From NCBI GenBank assembly GCA_964572825.1, contig CAZNGS010000007.1, positions 31,999 to 95,998 of the forward strand: DNA of 64,000 nucleotides, written 5' to 3'. Made by a program: the position numbers and the translations under genes. The stretch comes from CAYVBE01 sp964572825 (GTDB lineage: Bacteria > Planctomycetota > Brocadiia > SM23-32). Positions 42,063 through 49,908 of the stretch are shown piece after piece; position 1 is the stretch's first letter; the number at the start of each line of letters is the position of its first letter. The notes below the pieces were generated by a model. The model saw only the letters and a list, made by a program, of their open reading frames with translations. It ran no database searches and had not been told where the DNA came from.

Positions 42063-44141
42063 CTACTCCCGGTCTGGCTCTTCGCGCTCTGCCTGGGTCT
42101 GCCGTCGGGCCTCCGGGCTCAGCCCGGCCAGGTGGTGCGTCTTGACGGCAATGGCGATGCACGCGGCCAGCCCGCCGAACAACAGCGCCGCCGCCACCGC
42201 GGCCACGGCCGCCGGCGCCACCAGCTCGCCCACCTTCTGCCCCGCCTCGACTCCGCCGGAGGCATAATACAGGTAGGCAAGGATCCCGGCGAACAGCACC
42301 CCCGTCGCGCCGATGCCCGCCGTGGCCCAGTAGTGGCGCGAAAGCAGCAGCGCCCCGACGAGTATGAACACGAACCAGCCCCATCCGGCCAGGGTCACCG
42401 CGTGTGCCAGGATGCCGTCGTAATTCCCGTACACCTCAGCGATGTCCGTAAGGAACTGGTTCCCCAGCAGGTAGACGAGAACGGCCGGCGTGACGACTTT
42501 GACGAAGGCGTCGAACCAGTTGTGGACCTTTATCTCGCTGTGTTCGTTGATGTAGTCCTTCAGCTCGTGCAGGTGGAAGAAGTAGCCCACGGCGATGCAC
42601 TCCATAAGACCCACCAGGGGAAGCCCGTAGTTGTTCATCCAGTTGTCCACGATGTCCAGCCACATCTTGCCGCTGCGGGTGCAGAAAACAAGGCTTCCGG
42701 CGAAGCCCGCGGCGCAGAAGATGGCCGTCATCGCCGGACGCGAGAGCCCCGGGAAGCGGTCCCGGAACCCGGTCACCACCCCTTCCACGATGCTGAACGC
42801 ACTGTCGATGCCCAGCGTGATGAGGCAGGCAAAAAACAGGAACGAGACCAGGCCGATCGCCCAGCCCGCCATGGGCATTTTCGCCAGGGCGATGGGATAG
42901 GTGACGAACACCAGCCCGGGGCCGCCGGCCACCACCTCGCCCACCGGCTGGGCCTCCAGGTAGGCCAGGTAGCCCAGCACGCTGAACACCGCCAGCCCGG
43001 CGATGAAACTCGTCGCGCAGTTGCCCAGGCTGGTGATGAAGGCGCTGTTGGTGACGTCGCTCTCGGGCGGCATGTAGCTGGCGTAGGCGATCAAAATGCC
43101 GAACCCCAGGCTCAGGCTGAAGAATATCTGTCCATAGGCGGCGATCCAGACGTCCGGGTCCTTCAGCAAGGCCCAGTTCGGCCTCAGGTAGTAGATGAGC
43201 CCCTCGACGGCGCCGGGCAGGGTCAGCCCGCGCACCAGAACGATCAACAGAAGGACGACCGGCAGCGGCACTGTGATCATCACCACGCGGCCGACGTTCC
43301 GCACTCCCTTGAAGATGATCAGGAAGATGAGCAGCCAGGTCAGCGCGGCGCCCGCCACCAGCGCGGGAGTGAACCGGAACATGTTCCCCGTGTAGGCCAC
43401 CTCTCCGCCCGGAGGAGCGCGCTCCTCCTGTGTGGTCGCGCTGTTGTAGGCGTGCGCCGCCCGCCAGAAATCGGGCTGATATCCGCCGAGGCAGACCTCG
43501 TTGAAGTAATTGTCAACGTTCTCGCCCAGAGGCACGTAGCGCAGCCCCTGTCGGGGGGACCCGTGCTCCTGCTCCTTGCGGAGCCGTTCCACCTCCTCGG
43601 GCAGCAGGATGGGGAGTTGCTCCTCCTCGGGCCGTTCCCGCTGGAGCTCCTGCAGCCTGGCCTTCCTCTCCCTGTCCGGTGCGGGCAGGTAGAGACGCAC
43701 GCGCTCCGGGGGGGTTTCCAGCGTCTGCGGGCGGCCGTTTTTCTCGATCACCTCGGCAACAGGGGCGGGCTTGCTCCACGCGACGGTCCACGACGCCACG
43801 GCGAAGCGCCACGCATAGGCCATGATCACCACGTAGTAGGTGGTGATGGTGGCGCCGACCAGCAGGGCGAACCAGCCCACCCACCGGAATTTGCTCGTCA
43901 CGGCGGCCAGGGCCTGGGGGGCGCCGCCCTGGTATTTCTGCCCCAGGGCGTACTCGATGATCATCAGGGGAATGCCCGCGCTGACCAGGGCGATCAGGTA
44001 GGGTATGAAAAAGGCCCCGCCGCCGCTCTTGAAGGCCACGTAGGGGAAGCGCCACAGGTTGCCCAACCCCACCGCGCTGCCCACGGCCGCCATGATGAAC
44101 GCCGCCCGGTTCGTCCACCTGTCCCTTCCCTGCTGGGCCAT
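42063..44141 (-). CDS. Sodium-dependent transporter (NSS/SNF family)
   Basis: 692 residues from ATG 44141, with GAGGCG upstream. AAVGSAVGLGNLWRFPYVAF is the first helix of the sodium-neurotransmitter symporter family (unwound sodium site GNLWRFPY). About 12 helices are visible; the family imports amino acids or related amines with sodium. Bacterial members are usually 450-500 residues. Here a hydrophilic stretch of about 130 residues (about 123-255, rich in Glu, Arg and Pro) lies between the third and fourth helices. It converges on the GH2 gene, 24 bp away. The substrate is unknown. Confidence 0.88.
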   Translation of the reverse strand: MAQQGRDRWTNRAAFIMAAVGSAVGLGNLWRFPYVAFKSGGGAFFIPYLIALVSAGIPLMIIEYALGQKYQGGAPQALAAVTSKFRWVGWFALLVGATITTYYVVIMAYAWRFAVASWTVAWSKPAPVAEVIEKNGRPQTLETPPERVRLYLPAPDRERKARLQELQRERPEEEQLPILLPEEVERLRKEQEHGSPRQGLRYVPLGENVDNYFNEVCLGGYQPDFWRAAHAYNSATTQEERAPPGGEVAYTGNMFRFTPALVAGAALTWLLIFLIIFKGVRNVGRVVMITVPLPVVLLLIVLVRGLTLPGAVEGLIYYLRPNWALLKDPDVWIAAYGQIFFSLSLGFGILIAYASYMPPESDVTNSAFITSLGNCATSFIAGLAVFSVLGYLAYLEAQPVGEVVAGGPGLVFVTYPIALAKMPMAGWAIGLVSFLFFACLITLGIDSAFSIVEGVVTGFRDRFPGLSRPAMTAIFCAAGFAGSLVFCTRSGKMWLDIVDNWMNNYGLPLVGLMECIAVGYFFHLHELKDYINEHSEIKVHNWFDAFVKVVTPAVLVYLLGNQFLTDIAEVYGNYDGILAHAVTLAGWGWFVFILVGALLLSRHYWATAGIGATGVLFAGILAYLYYASGGVEAGQKVGELVAPAAVAAVAAALLFGGLAACIAIAVKTHHLAGLSPEARRQTQAEREEPDRE

Positions 44142-44207
44142 AATCGCCTCGTTCCGATGAAGTCGCAACGGGGAGAACGCACGGCCGGTCCGGCCGATTT
44201 GCGCGGT

Positions 44208-44237
44208 ATTCTAACCAACGCATCGCGAGAATATCAA
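44208..44237 (-). promoter_or_regulatory. Promoter of the symporter gene
   Basis: TTGATA, 18 bases, TAGAAT on the minus strand, about 67 bases before the ATG. Confidence 0.5.
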
Positions 44238-44487
44238 CCGGAGAGGCGGGCTGAGGGAGGGGCCGTCTGCCATTTCGACAGGCAGGCGGCGCGCCATGTC
44301 AGATTGACAGTGCGGGAGCCCCCGGCGTCAGAATACACGGCCGGGTCATAAGTCATAAGTGCTTGCCAGGGCGATCCTTGCAGATGAACCACTCCATTGG
44401 CATGCTCGTTGCTTGTTACATGAGTGGATTGAGCGAGTCAGTTCACTCCATCAACAATCGAAACTCTAAGTTAAGGAGGTGCGAACG
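44238..44487. other. Leader region of hsp20
   Basis: About 250 bases before the heat-shock gene, with no gene. CCACTC (44389-44394) and GAGTGG (44422-44427) could pair across a loop; no CIRCE or sigma-32 type element was found. A perfect ribosome binding site AAGGAGGT lies at 44473-44480. Confidence 0.4.
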
Positions 44488-44940
44488 ATGGCTGACATCG
44501 TCAGACGAAAGCCGAGTTCGCCGGGTTCGTACTTTTCGTTGCCGTTCCGGCGGCTGTTCGAGGATTTCTTCGAAGACCTCGAAGGCGAGACCGGACTGAC
44601 CCGCTGGCCGGAACGCCGTTTCGTCCCAGCCGTGGACGTGGTCGAGGAGCAGGATTCCGTTAAGCTCACCGCCGAGGTCCCCGGCATGACGAAGGAGGAC
44701 CTGGACGTGAGCATCGATAACGGCGTGCTCACCCTGCGCGGCGAGAAGAAGGAGGAACAGACCGCCGAGGAAGCCGGCTATCACCGGGTTGAGCGGCGCT
44801 ACGGCTCCTTCGAGCGGCGCATCCGTCTGCCGGATTACGTGGACGCCGACCAGATCGAAGCCACGTACGAAAACGGCGTGCTGAAGCTGACCATGCCGAA
44901 GACGGAGAGCGCCCGGGCCAGGTCCATCCAGATCAAGTGA
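44488..44940 (+). CDS. Hsp20/alpha-crystallin small heat-shock protein
   Basis: 150 residues. It binds unfolding proteins without ATP in the cytoplasm. FVPAVDVVEEQDSVKLTAEV opens the alpha-crystallin domain, VPGMTKEDLDVSIDNGVLTL and YGSFERRIRLPDYVD follow, and the YENGVLKLTMPK stretch is the usual closing strand. ATG 44488 is preceded by AAGGAGGT at 7 bases. It stands alone and ends 42 bp before a strong hairpin terminator. Confidence 0.93.
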   Translation: MADIVRRKPSSPGSYFSLPFRRLFEDFFEDLEGETGLTRWPERRFVPAVDVVEEQDSVKLTAEVPGMTKEDLDVSIDNGVLTLRGEKKEEQTAEEAGYHRVERRYGSFERRIRLPDYVDADQIEATYENGVLKLTMPKTESARARSIQIK

Positions 44941-44982
44941 CCGGCCAGCCGTCGACAGGGACGGCATAACCGGCGTAACACA

Positions 44983-45019
44983 AGCCGGCGGCGGATATAT
45001 TCGCCGCCGGCTCTCTTGC
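44983..45019 (+). terminator. Terminator after hsp20
   Basis: AGCCGGCGGCG pairs perfectly with CGCCGCCGGCT over 11 bp with an 8-base loop, followed by CTCTTGCT. The T tract is weak, but the stem is perfect. Confidence 0.6.
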
Positions 45020-45021
45020 TG

Positions 45022-45441
45022 TCAGGCGCTCAGCGCGTCCCATTGAGTGGCCGCGGCGACCAGCACCCCGTAGGAGACGCACCAGGCGGCCAGCACCGCC
45101 CAGAAATCCGGCCGCGCCAGAACCATCGGCCTGGTCTGATCGCCTATCAGGGCAGCGGCGATGGGTATGGTGGCTGCAACGCAGACCACGCCCAGCCAGA
45201 CCACCGCCTCCCGGCGCCCGTTCAGAAGCCCCGTCCCTATCAGAAGGAACACGAACCACGTCAGGAGGCTCATGGCCGTCACCGTGAGCATCGCCATCAA
45301 ATAGGCCGAATCGAAAGGCCCCGCCAACGCCTGGATGCCCCCGTATACCGCCACCGCCAGTATGCCAGCGGTTGCGGTGATCAGAAGCAGTCCCCCGGCG
45401 CCCCGGACCCTTGCCGGCACCGCCCGGCTGCTTTTGCCCAT
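45022..45441 (-). CDS. Four-helix hypothetical membrane protein
   Basis: 139 residues from ATG 45441, with AAGGAGG upstream; a TTG at 45453 is too close to that site. Four hydrophobic segments are visible (AGGLLLITATAGILAVAVYG, MAMLTVTAMSLLTWFVFLLI, VWLGVVCVAATIPIAAALIG, FWAVLAAWCVSYGVLVAAAT). It starts 20 bp after the isomerase gene, so it is probably in the same transcript. Function unknown. Confidence 0.6.
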   Translation of the reverse strand: MGKSSRAVPARVRGAGGLLLITATAGILAVAVYGGIQALAGPFDSAYLMAMLTVTAMSLLTWFVFLLIGTGLLNGRREAVVWLGVVCVAATIPIAAALIGDQTRPMVLARPDFWAVLAAWCVSYGVLVAAATQWDALSA

Positions 45442-45461
45442 GTGTGTGTTCAACCTCCTTA

Positions 45462-46622
45462 TTAATGGATCTGCGGCATTTCGGACAGCTCGACTCCCTG
45501 CGGGGCCCGGGCCCGGGTCAGGAGCGCCTCCAGCAGGCCCCGGTTCTTGTCCGGCTTCGTGGTGCAGGCGATGACCTTCTCGTGGTCCATCCGGTTCACC
45601 CGCTCGTTCATGGCCTTAATGGCGTCCATGCAGTTGATGAGGGCGCGGTCCACGGGCATGCGTTCCGGGTTGATGTCGATGCCGAAGTAGCCCTGGTAAC
45701 CGTGCATCTTCAGCACGTAGAGGGCAGCCTCGGCCTGCTCCGGGCTGATGACCCCCACGTTCTGGTCCTGGTCGTAGTTGCCCAGCGGCTGGGAGTTCCA
45801 GTGCGTGTGGAACAGCCGCCCGTACTCCATCACCAGGCTGAAGGCGTAGGCCAGGTCCTCGTAACCCATCAGCACGTGACCCACCTCGGGGTTCATGCCC
45901 ACCAGGGCCTCGCCCCGGTCCAGTGTTTCCCGGTTCTCCGGAGCCTCCAGCATGGACTCCACCTTCTGGCCCATCAGCAGGCCCTCCGGGGTGGTGCCGT
46001 AGATGATCTTCGCCCGCGGCTCGTAGGGCTTCGGCTCCTCCGCCACCCGCACCCCGGGTACGGCGTCCATGGCCTCGGCCAGACCCTCGCAGAAGCGGTC
46101 GCGCGCCGCGGCGAAGTCGATGCCGAAGGCATTCTCGTAACCGTCAATGCCCGGCCAGACGATCGAGAAATCGCTGTCGATCCGCTTGTTCAGCTTCAGG
46201 GCGGTCTTGGCGCGCTCGATGGCGTTGCGGCGAACCTCCGGAATGGGGCTGCTGAGCGCGCCGAACTCGAACTGGCGGTCGAAGAAAAGGTTCGGCACGA
46301 TGGTGATCAGCCGGATGCCCGTCTCCTCACCGAACTGGACATAGCGGTCGATGTTGCCCTCGTTCACCTCGTTCGGGTAGTGCGCCTCCAGGCCGCAGAG
46401 GCCGTGCTCCTTCAGAGGCGCGGCGAACTCGAACACCCGCTCCAGCCACTCGTCCGGGTCCTCGGGCCTGTCCACGTAGGCATCGTGGAACCGGCCCCCG
46501 CCGGGGAAGAAAAACCACACGCCCGCGGAGAACTTCAGGTCCAGCTCGAAATCGTTCAGGTGCTCGATCATCTCCTCCGGCGAGCGCCGCACCGTCTGCG
46601 GTCTTGTATCAACCCAGCCCAT
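45462..46622 (-). CDS. Xylose-isomerase-like TIM-barrel protein
   Basis: 386 residues from ATG 46622, preferred because GGGAGGTGG lies 5 bases upstream and a promoter covers the two ATGs further 5' (46661, 46673). LKFSAGVWFFFPGGGRFHDA opens a barrel; VRVAEEPKPYEPRAKIIYGT and GMNPEVGHVLMGYEDLAYAF hold acidic and His ligands like those in xylose isomerase, and FHTHWNSQPLGNYDQDQNVG resembles its metal-site loop. It should interconvert an aldose and ketose or epimerise a sugar phosphate with divalent metal, in the cytoplasm. Confidence 0.75.
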   Translation of the reverse strand: MGWVDTRPQTVRRSPEEMIEHLNDFELDLKFSAGVWFFFPGGGRFHDAYVDRPEDPDEWLERVFEFAAPLKEHGLCGLEAHYPNEVNEGNIDRYVQFGEETGIRLITIVPNLFFDRQFEFGALSSPIPEVRRNAIERAKTALKLNKRIDSDFSIVWPGIDGYENAFGIDFAAARDRFCEGLAEAMDAVPGVRVAEEPKPYEPRAKIIYGTTPEGLLMGQKVESMLEAPENRETLDRGEALVGMNPEVGHVLMGYEDLAYAFSLVMEYGRLFHTHWNSQPLGNYDQDQNVGVISPEQAEAALYVLKMHGYQGYFGIDINPERMPVDRALINCMDAIKAMNERVNRMDHEKVIACTTKPDKNRGLLEALLTRARAPQGVELSEMPQIH

Positions 46623-46662
46623 CTGGTCCACCTCCCAGGCGTAGAAGTCATGGTCCCCCATG

Positions 46663-46692
46663 TTATCGCACATCGGGTCCGTTTCAAGTCAA
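46663..46692 (-). promoter_or_regulatory. Promoter of the isomerase-like gene
   Basis: TTGACT, 18 bases, CGATAA on the minus strand. The -10 box overlaps the upstream ATGs, which supports the start at 46622. Confidence 0.5.
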
Positions 46693-46763
46693 CCGGACCG
46701 CCGCAGTGCTCCGCCCCCGCGCGTGGACCCTGCGCGAGGCCGCGAGGATGCGCTGGAATGTTC

Positions 46764-46791
46764 TTGACGGGCTGTTCTATGTTGATAAGAT
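46764..46791 (+). promoter_or_regulatory. Promoter of trpB2
   Basis: TTGACG, 16 bases, TAAGAT. The predicted start near 46798 lies downstream of an in-frame ATG (46779) and upstream of the ATG used (46866). Confidence 0.55.
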
Positions 46792-46865
46792 GCTATGGAC
46801 TTCGAACGCAATGTAGAGGAACCGCCGAGGTTCCTCATCCGGAACTCCAGCAGGCAGAAGCTCGC

Positions 46866-48233
46866 ATGGGCGCCGCTACCCGCATCGTGCTGCCGGAGGA
46901 CCAGATCCCCAGGCAGTGGTACAACATCCAGGCCGATCTGCCCAGTCCTCTCAGCCCGCCCCTTAACCCGGCCACGGGCAAGCCCATAGACCCGGAGGAT
47001 CCGGCACCGGTTTTCCCCATGAACCTGATCGAACAGGAAGTGAGCCAGGAACGCTGGATCGACATCCCGGAGCCTGTCCTGGCGAAACTGGCGCTGTGGC
47101 GGCCCAGCCCTTTGCATCGGGCCCTGGCGCTGGAGGAAGCGCTCGACACTCCCGCCAGAATCTACTACAAGAACGAGGGCGTCTCGCCCCCCGGCAGCCA
47201 TAAGCCCAATACCGCCGTGGCCCAGGCGTACTACAATAAGGCGTTCGGCGTCAAGCGATTGACAACCGAGACGGGGGCCGGCCAGTGGGGCAGCGCCCTG
47301 GCCATGGCCTGCTGCCTGTTCGACCTGGAATGCAGGGTCTACATGGTGCGCGTGAGCTTCGACCAGAAGCCCTTCCGCAAGCTGATGATGCAGGCGTGGA
47401 ACGCCGAGTGCATCGCCAGCCCCAGCGAACGCACTCAGTTCGGGCAGAAGGTGCTGAAGGAGAAACCCGACACGCCGGGAAGCCTGGGCATTGCCATCAG
47501 CGAGGCCATCGAAGACGCCGTGCAGAGCGAAGATGCCCGCTACAGCCTGGGAAGCGTCCTGAATCACGTTCTGCTGCATCAGACCATCATTGGCCAGGAG
47601 GCCAGGAAGCAGATGGAGATGGCCGGGGATTATCCCGACGTGGTGATCGGGTGCGCGGGGGGCGGCTCGAACTTCGCCGGGCTGGCCTTCCCCTTCGCGC
47701 ACGACAAGATCAACGGCCAACAGGTGCGCATCATGGCAACCGAGCCCACCGCCTGCCCGACGATGACCCGGGCCCCGTTCGCATACGACTTCGGCGACAC
47801 GGCCATGCAGACGCCCCTGCTGCCCATGCATACGCTGGGTCACAATTTCGTGCCGCCGCCGATCCACGCCGGAGGACTGCGCTACCACGGCCTGGCCCCC
47901 CTGGTCAGCAAGCTGATTCAGAAGGAACTCGTGGAGGCCCGGGCGCTGCACCAGGTAGAGTGCTACGAGGCCGCGGTCACCTTTGCCCGCACGGAAGGCT
48001 TCATCCCCGCACCGGAGACCTCCCACGCCATCGCCGCAGCCATCCAGGAGGCCGAACAGGCCAAAGAGGAGGGGAAGGAGAAGGTCATCCTCATGAACTG
48101 GTCCGGCCACGGGCTGATGGACCTTTCCGGCTACGACGCCTTCTTCCGGGGCGAACTGGTGGACTATCCCTTGCCCGAGGACGAGCTCCAGGAATCCCTG
48201 ACTTCCATCGAGGGACTCCCCAAACCCGAGTGA
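46866..48233 (+). CDS. trpB2: Tryptophan synthase beta-like protein (TrpB2 type)
   Basis: 455 residues from ATG 46866. TrpB-type enzymes join indole and serine with PLP. The length and wording fit TrpB2 rather than TrpB1: NEGVSPPGSHKPNTAVAQAY holds the PLP lysine, TTETGAGQWGSALAMACCLF the substrate loop, and VVIGCAGGGSNFAGLAFPF the phosphate loop. The neighbours hold no trpA, so it may use free indole or phosphoserine. It overlaps the following small gene by one base (TGATG). Confidence 0.88.
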   Translation: MGAATRIVLPEDQIPRQWYNIQADLPSPLSPPLNPATGKPIDPEDPAPVFPMNLIEQEVSQERWIDIPEPVLAKLALWRPSPLHRALALEEALDTPARIYYKNEGVSPPGSHKPNTAVAQAYYNKAFGVKRLTTETGAGQWGSALAMACCLFDLECRVYMVRVSFDQKPFRKLMMQAWNAECIASPSERTQFGQKVLKEKPDTPGSLGIAISEAIEDAVQSEDARYSLGSVLNHVLLHQTIIGQEARKQMEMAGDYPDVVIGCAGGGSNFAGLAFPFAHDKINGQQVRIMATEPTACPTMTRAPFAYDFGDTAMQTPLLPMHTLGHNFVPPPIHAGGLRYHGLAPLVSKLIQKELVEARALHQVECYEAAVTFARTEGFIPAPETSHAIAAAIQEAEQAKEEGKEKVILMNWSGHGLMDLSGYDAFFRGELVDYPLPEDELQESLTSIEGLPKPE

Positions 48234-48523
48234 TGAGCGAGCTGGAGGAACACGACGAGCGACGGCGCCGCTGCCCGCGGCTGGGCCACGCGGTGACTTT
48301 TCGCTACTGCCGAACCCAGGAAGGGGGCCGGCTCTGCGCCCGCATCCTCGACTGCTGGTGGGAGGTTTTCGACGTCCGGGGTTTCCTGCAGGAGCACTAT
48401 CCCGAGGAGCGGGTCGAGGAGCTGCGGCGGCGAGAGCGGCCGGACAAACTGGCGTCCATCCTGGAGATAGTGCACCGCGTTCAGCGGACGCAGAGCGATG
48501 ATACGTCCGGGGAAACCGATTGA
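48233..48523 (+). CDS. Small cysteine-containing protein
   Basis: 96 residues, translationally coupled to trpB2 (TGATG). CPRLGHAVTFRYCRTQ and GGRLCARILDCWWEVFDVRG place four cysteines that might bind metal or a cofactor. The pattern recurs in hypothetical proteins of other bacteria from memory; no function is known. The coupling to trpB2 is the best functional hint. Confidence 0.65.
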   Translation: MSELEEHDERRRRCPRLGHAVTFRYCRTQEGGRLCARILDCWWEVFDVRGFLQEHYPEERVEELRRRERPDKLASILEIVHRVQRTQSDDTSGETD

Positions 48524-48638
48524 AACTGCGCGGTCAGGGGTTAGGGGTTTCTTGCGGGAAGGGGGTGATGCACGCGTCGCGAGGTTTCGTCGGAAAGCCC
48601 GTGCGTCAGTACGATAACCCAGATTTCGGAGGGTAAGC

Positions 48639-48980
48639 ATGAAGAAGATCGCTTTGCTCACAGTTGTAGGTCTGATGCTGGTTTTCACCGTCGGCTGCGC
48701 CGGCGGCGTGTACGTGACGCCCGTTCAGCCGCCGCCCGGTCTGATGTTCGCCCGGCTCAACGGCCCCATCAGCAACAACTTTGACGCCGGCGCAGTGGTC
48801 ACGATGAAAAAAGGAACGGCCACGTCGGAGAACGTGTTGGGGCTGGTGTCTGTCGGTGACTGCAGCCTGTCGGCGGCAGCCCAGGACGGCAACATCCGCA
48901 AGATCCATTACGCGGACTACCAGTTCGAGAACATCCTGGGCGTCTACTCCAAGTTCACCACCGTGGTGTACGGCGAGTAG
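48639..48980 (+). CDS. TRL-like family lipoprotein
   Basis: 113 residues. MKKIALLTVVGLMLVFTVGC is a lipoprotein signal peptide (lipobox FTVGC). The mature part, GVYVTPVQPPPGLMFARLNG, then VLGLVSVGDCSLSAAAQDGN and IHYADYQFENILGVYSKFTT, matches the TRL-like family of small envelope proteins, whose role is unknown. GGAGG precedes the ATG. A strong terminator follows. Confidence 0.75.
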   Translation: MKKIALLTVVGLMLVFTVGCAGGVYVTPVQPPPGLMFARLNGPISNNFDAGAVVTMKKGTATSENVLGLVSVGDCSLSAAAQDGNIRKIHYADYQFENILGVYSKFTTVVYGE

Positions 48981-48996
48981 CGCCGGGCCGGACTCG

Positions 48997-49027
48997 AAAA
49001 GGGCCGCCTCCCTGGCGGCCCTTTTTA
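48997..49027 (+). terminator. Strong rho-independent terminator
   Basis: AAAAGGGCCGCC pairs with GGCGGCCCTTTT around a 5-base loop, ending in a T run. It closes the TRL-like gene. Confidence 0.9.
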
Positions 49028-49045
49028 TTCTATGCTGCCGTCCGC

Positions 49046-49091
49046 GCACCGTTTGACGGCCGACAGGCACGGGACCGCACAGTGAGAACTG
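49046..49091 (+). repeat. Decayed copy of the purD promoter region
   Basis: GCACCGTTTGACGGCC here is identical to 49821-49836. Beyond this the two copies share GTGA and CTGCCGA. The TATACT box of the purD copy is replaced by CGCACA. Confidence 0.6.
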
Positions 49092-49297
49092 CCGAGCAAA
49101 TTCTCTCCGACGGAGGTCAACAGGCAGTCAACTTGAGAACGGCCAATCGCACAGAGCACGGCGGCCCGGTACCCGTGCGGACGTGGTTCCACCTGTTTCA
49201 TTCCAACTGCCGGGTTCTGACGGCCGCTTCCTCGGCGGATGCGGCCTACTGCCGAAGTGTTCGGAATGTTCTGTAGCTTGCGAAAGGAGAAAGGAGC

Positions 49298-49795
49298 ATG
49301 AGCGCACTTCTGTGCTGTAAGTCCGGTGGATGGCTGCGCAGTTCGATGCGACGTGCGGCAGCCAGGATGCCCTGCTGCGTTGCGGTTCTTGTTCTGGTTG
49401 CGAGCGCTTGTGGCTGTTCGGTGACCCACTTCCGGGCGCCGGTATCATCAAATCCCCTGCCCGATGTAGCCACGAAAGCCGAAGGTGAATACGCCGTCGA
49501 ATGGGAAGGAGAAGACACACTTAAGCTGCGTGACACCTGGCCTGTTCATTCCATTTTCGTGCTCGGCTGGACCGCCTTCCATGCCGACCTCCATTATGAC
49601 ACCGGAGAACTCAGCGGCAGCTTCTACCTTCGCAGCCTCCAGTTTCCTATCTATTTCCTTCCATTCTACATTGACACGCAAACGGGCTTATTTGGGGCGG
49701 CGCTCAAGCCTTATATGCGCAAGCAACGAGACCAGATTCTCCGCTGGGCCAACATGGACCCGGACGAGGTGCACTTCCGGCGCAGGTCCAGATAG
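49298..49795 (+). CDS. Hypothetical lipoprotein
   Basis: 165 residues. An N-terminal hydrophobic stretch ends in a lipobox-like SACGC (about residues 39-43), after a long basic N-region. The mature part has FRAPVSSNPLPDVATKAEGE, then YAVEWEGEDTLKLRDTWPVH, and no motif I recognise. GAAAGGAGAAAGGAGC precedes the ATG. A shorter start at M17 or M24 is possible. It is probably an outer-membrane or periplasmic lipoprotein. Confidence 0.6.
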   Translation: MSALLCCKSGGWLRSSMRRAAARMPCCVAVLVLVASACGCSVTHFRAPVSSNPLPDVATKAEGEYAVEWEGEDTLKLRDTWPVHSIFVLGWTAFHADLHYDTGELSGSFYLRSLQFPIYFLPFYIDTQTGLFGAALKPYMRKQRDQILRWANMDPDEVHFRRRSR

Positions 49796-49827
49796 TGAAC
49801 GATCCGCCGGGGCGGTCGGTGCACCGT

Positions 49828-49856
49828 TTGACGGCCCACGGACGCGGGGCTATACT
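49828..49856 (+). promoter_or_regulatory. Promoter of purD
   Basis: TTGACG, 17 bases, TATACT; the predicted start lies about 45 bases before the ATG at 49909. Confidence 0.6.
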
Positions 49857-49908
49857 GTGACGGCTGCCGAACGAGTTTTGCGCTGCGGGCAACGTACGGG
49901 AGGTCGGC

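Larger units (their letters stand above)
48981..49297. other. Intergenic region after the TRL-like gene
   Basis: It holds the terminator and a diverged copy of the purD promoter region (listed separately); the rest, 49092-49297, has no convincing gene. A short inverted CCGAAGTGTTCGG occurs near 49252-49264. Confidence 0.4.

Noticed and set aside
44304..44340. TTGACA at 44304 as hsp20 promoter
   Set aside because: No acceptable -10 box lies 16-18 bases downstream; the spacing to AGAATAC is about 20-21.
42132..44351. A 739-codon plus-strand frame opposite the sodium symporter
   Set aside because: The symporter has clear helices and family motifs; the other strand is His, Gln and Asp-rich shadow.
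44389..44427. An RNA thermometer or CIRCE element in front of hsp20
   Set aside because: The stem is only 6 bp with a 27-base loop, far from the ribosome binding site, and lacks the CIRCE sequence.
45411..46865. A long 5' extension of trpB2 (about 485 codons)
   Set aside because: It runs antisense through the isomerase-like gene; the promoter at 46764 and family length place the start at 46866.
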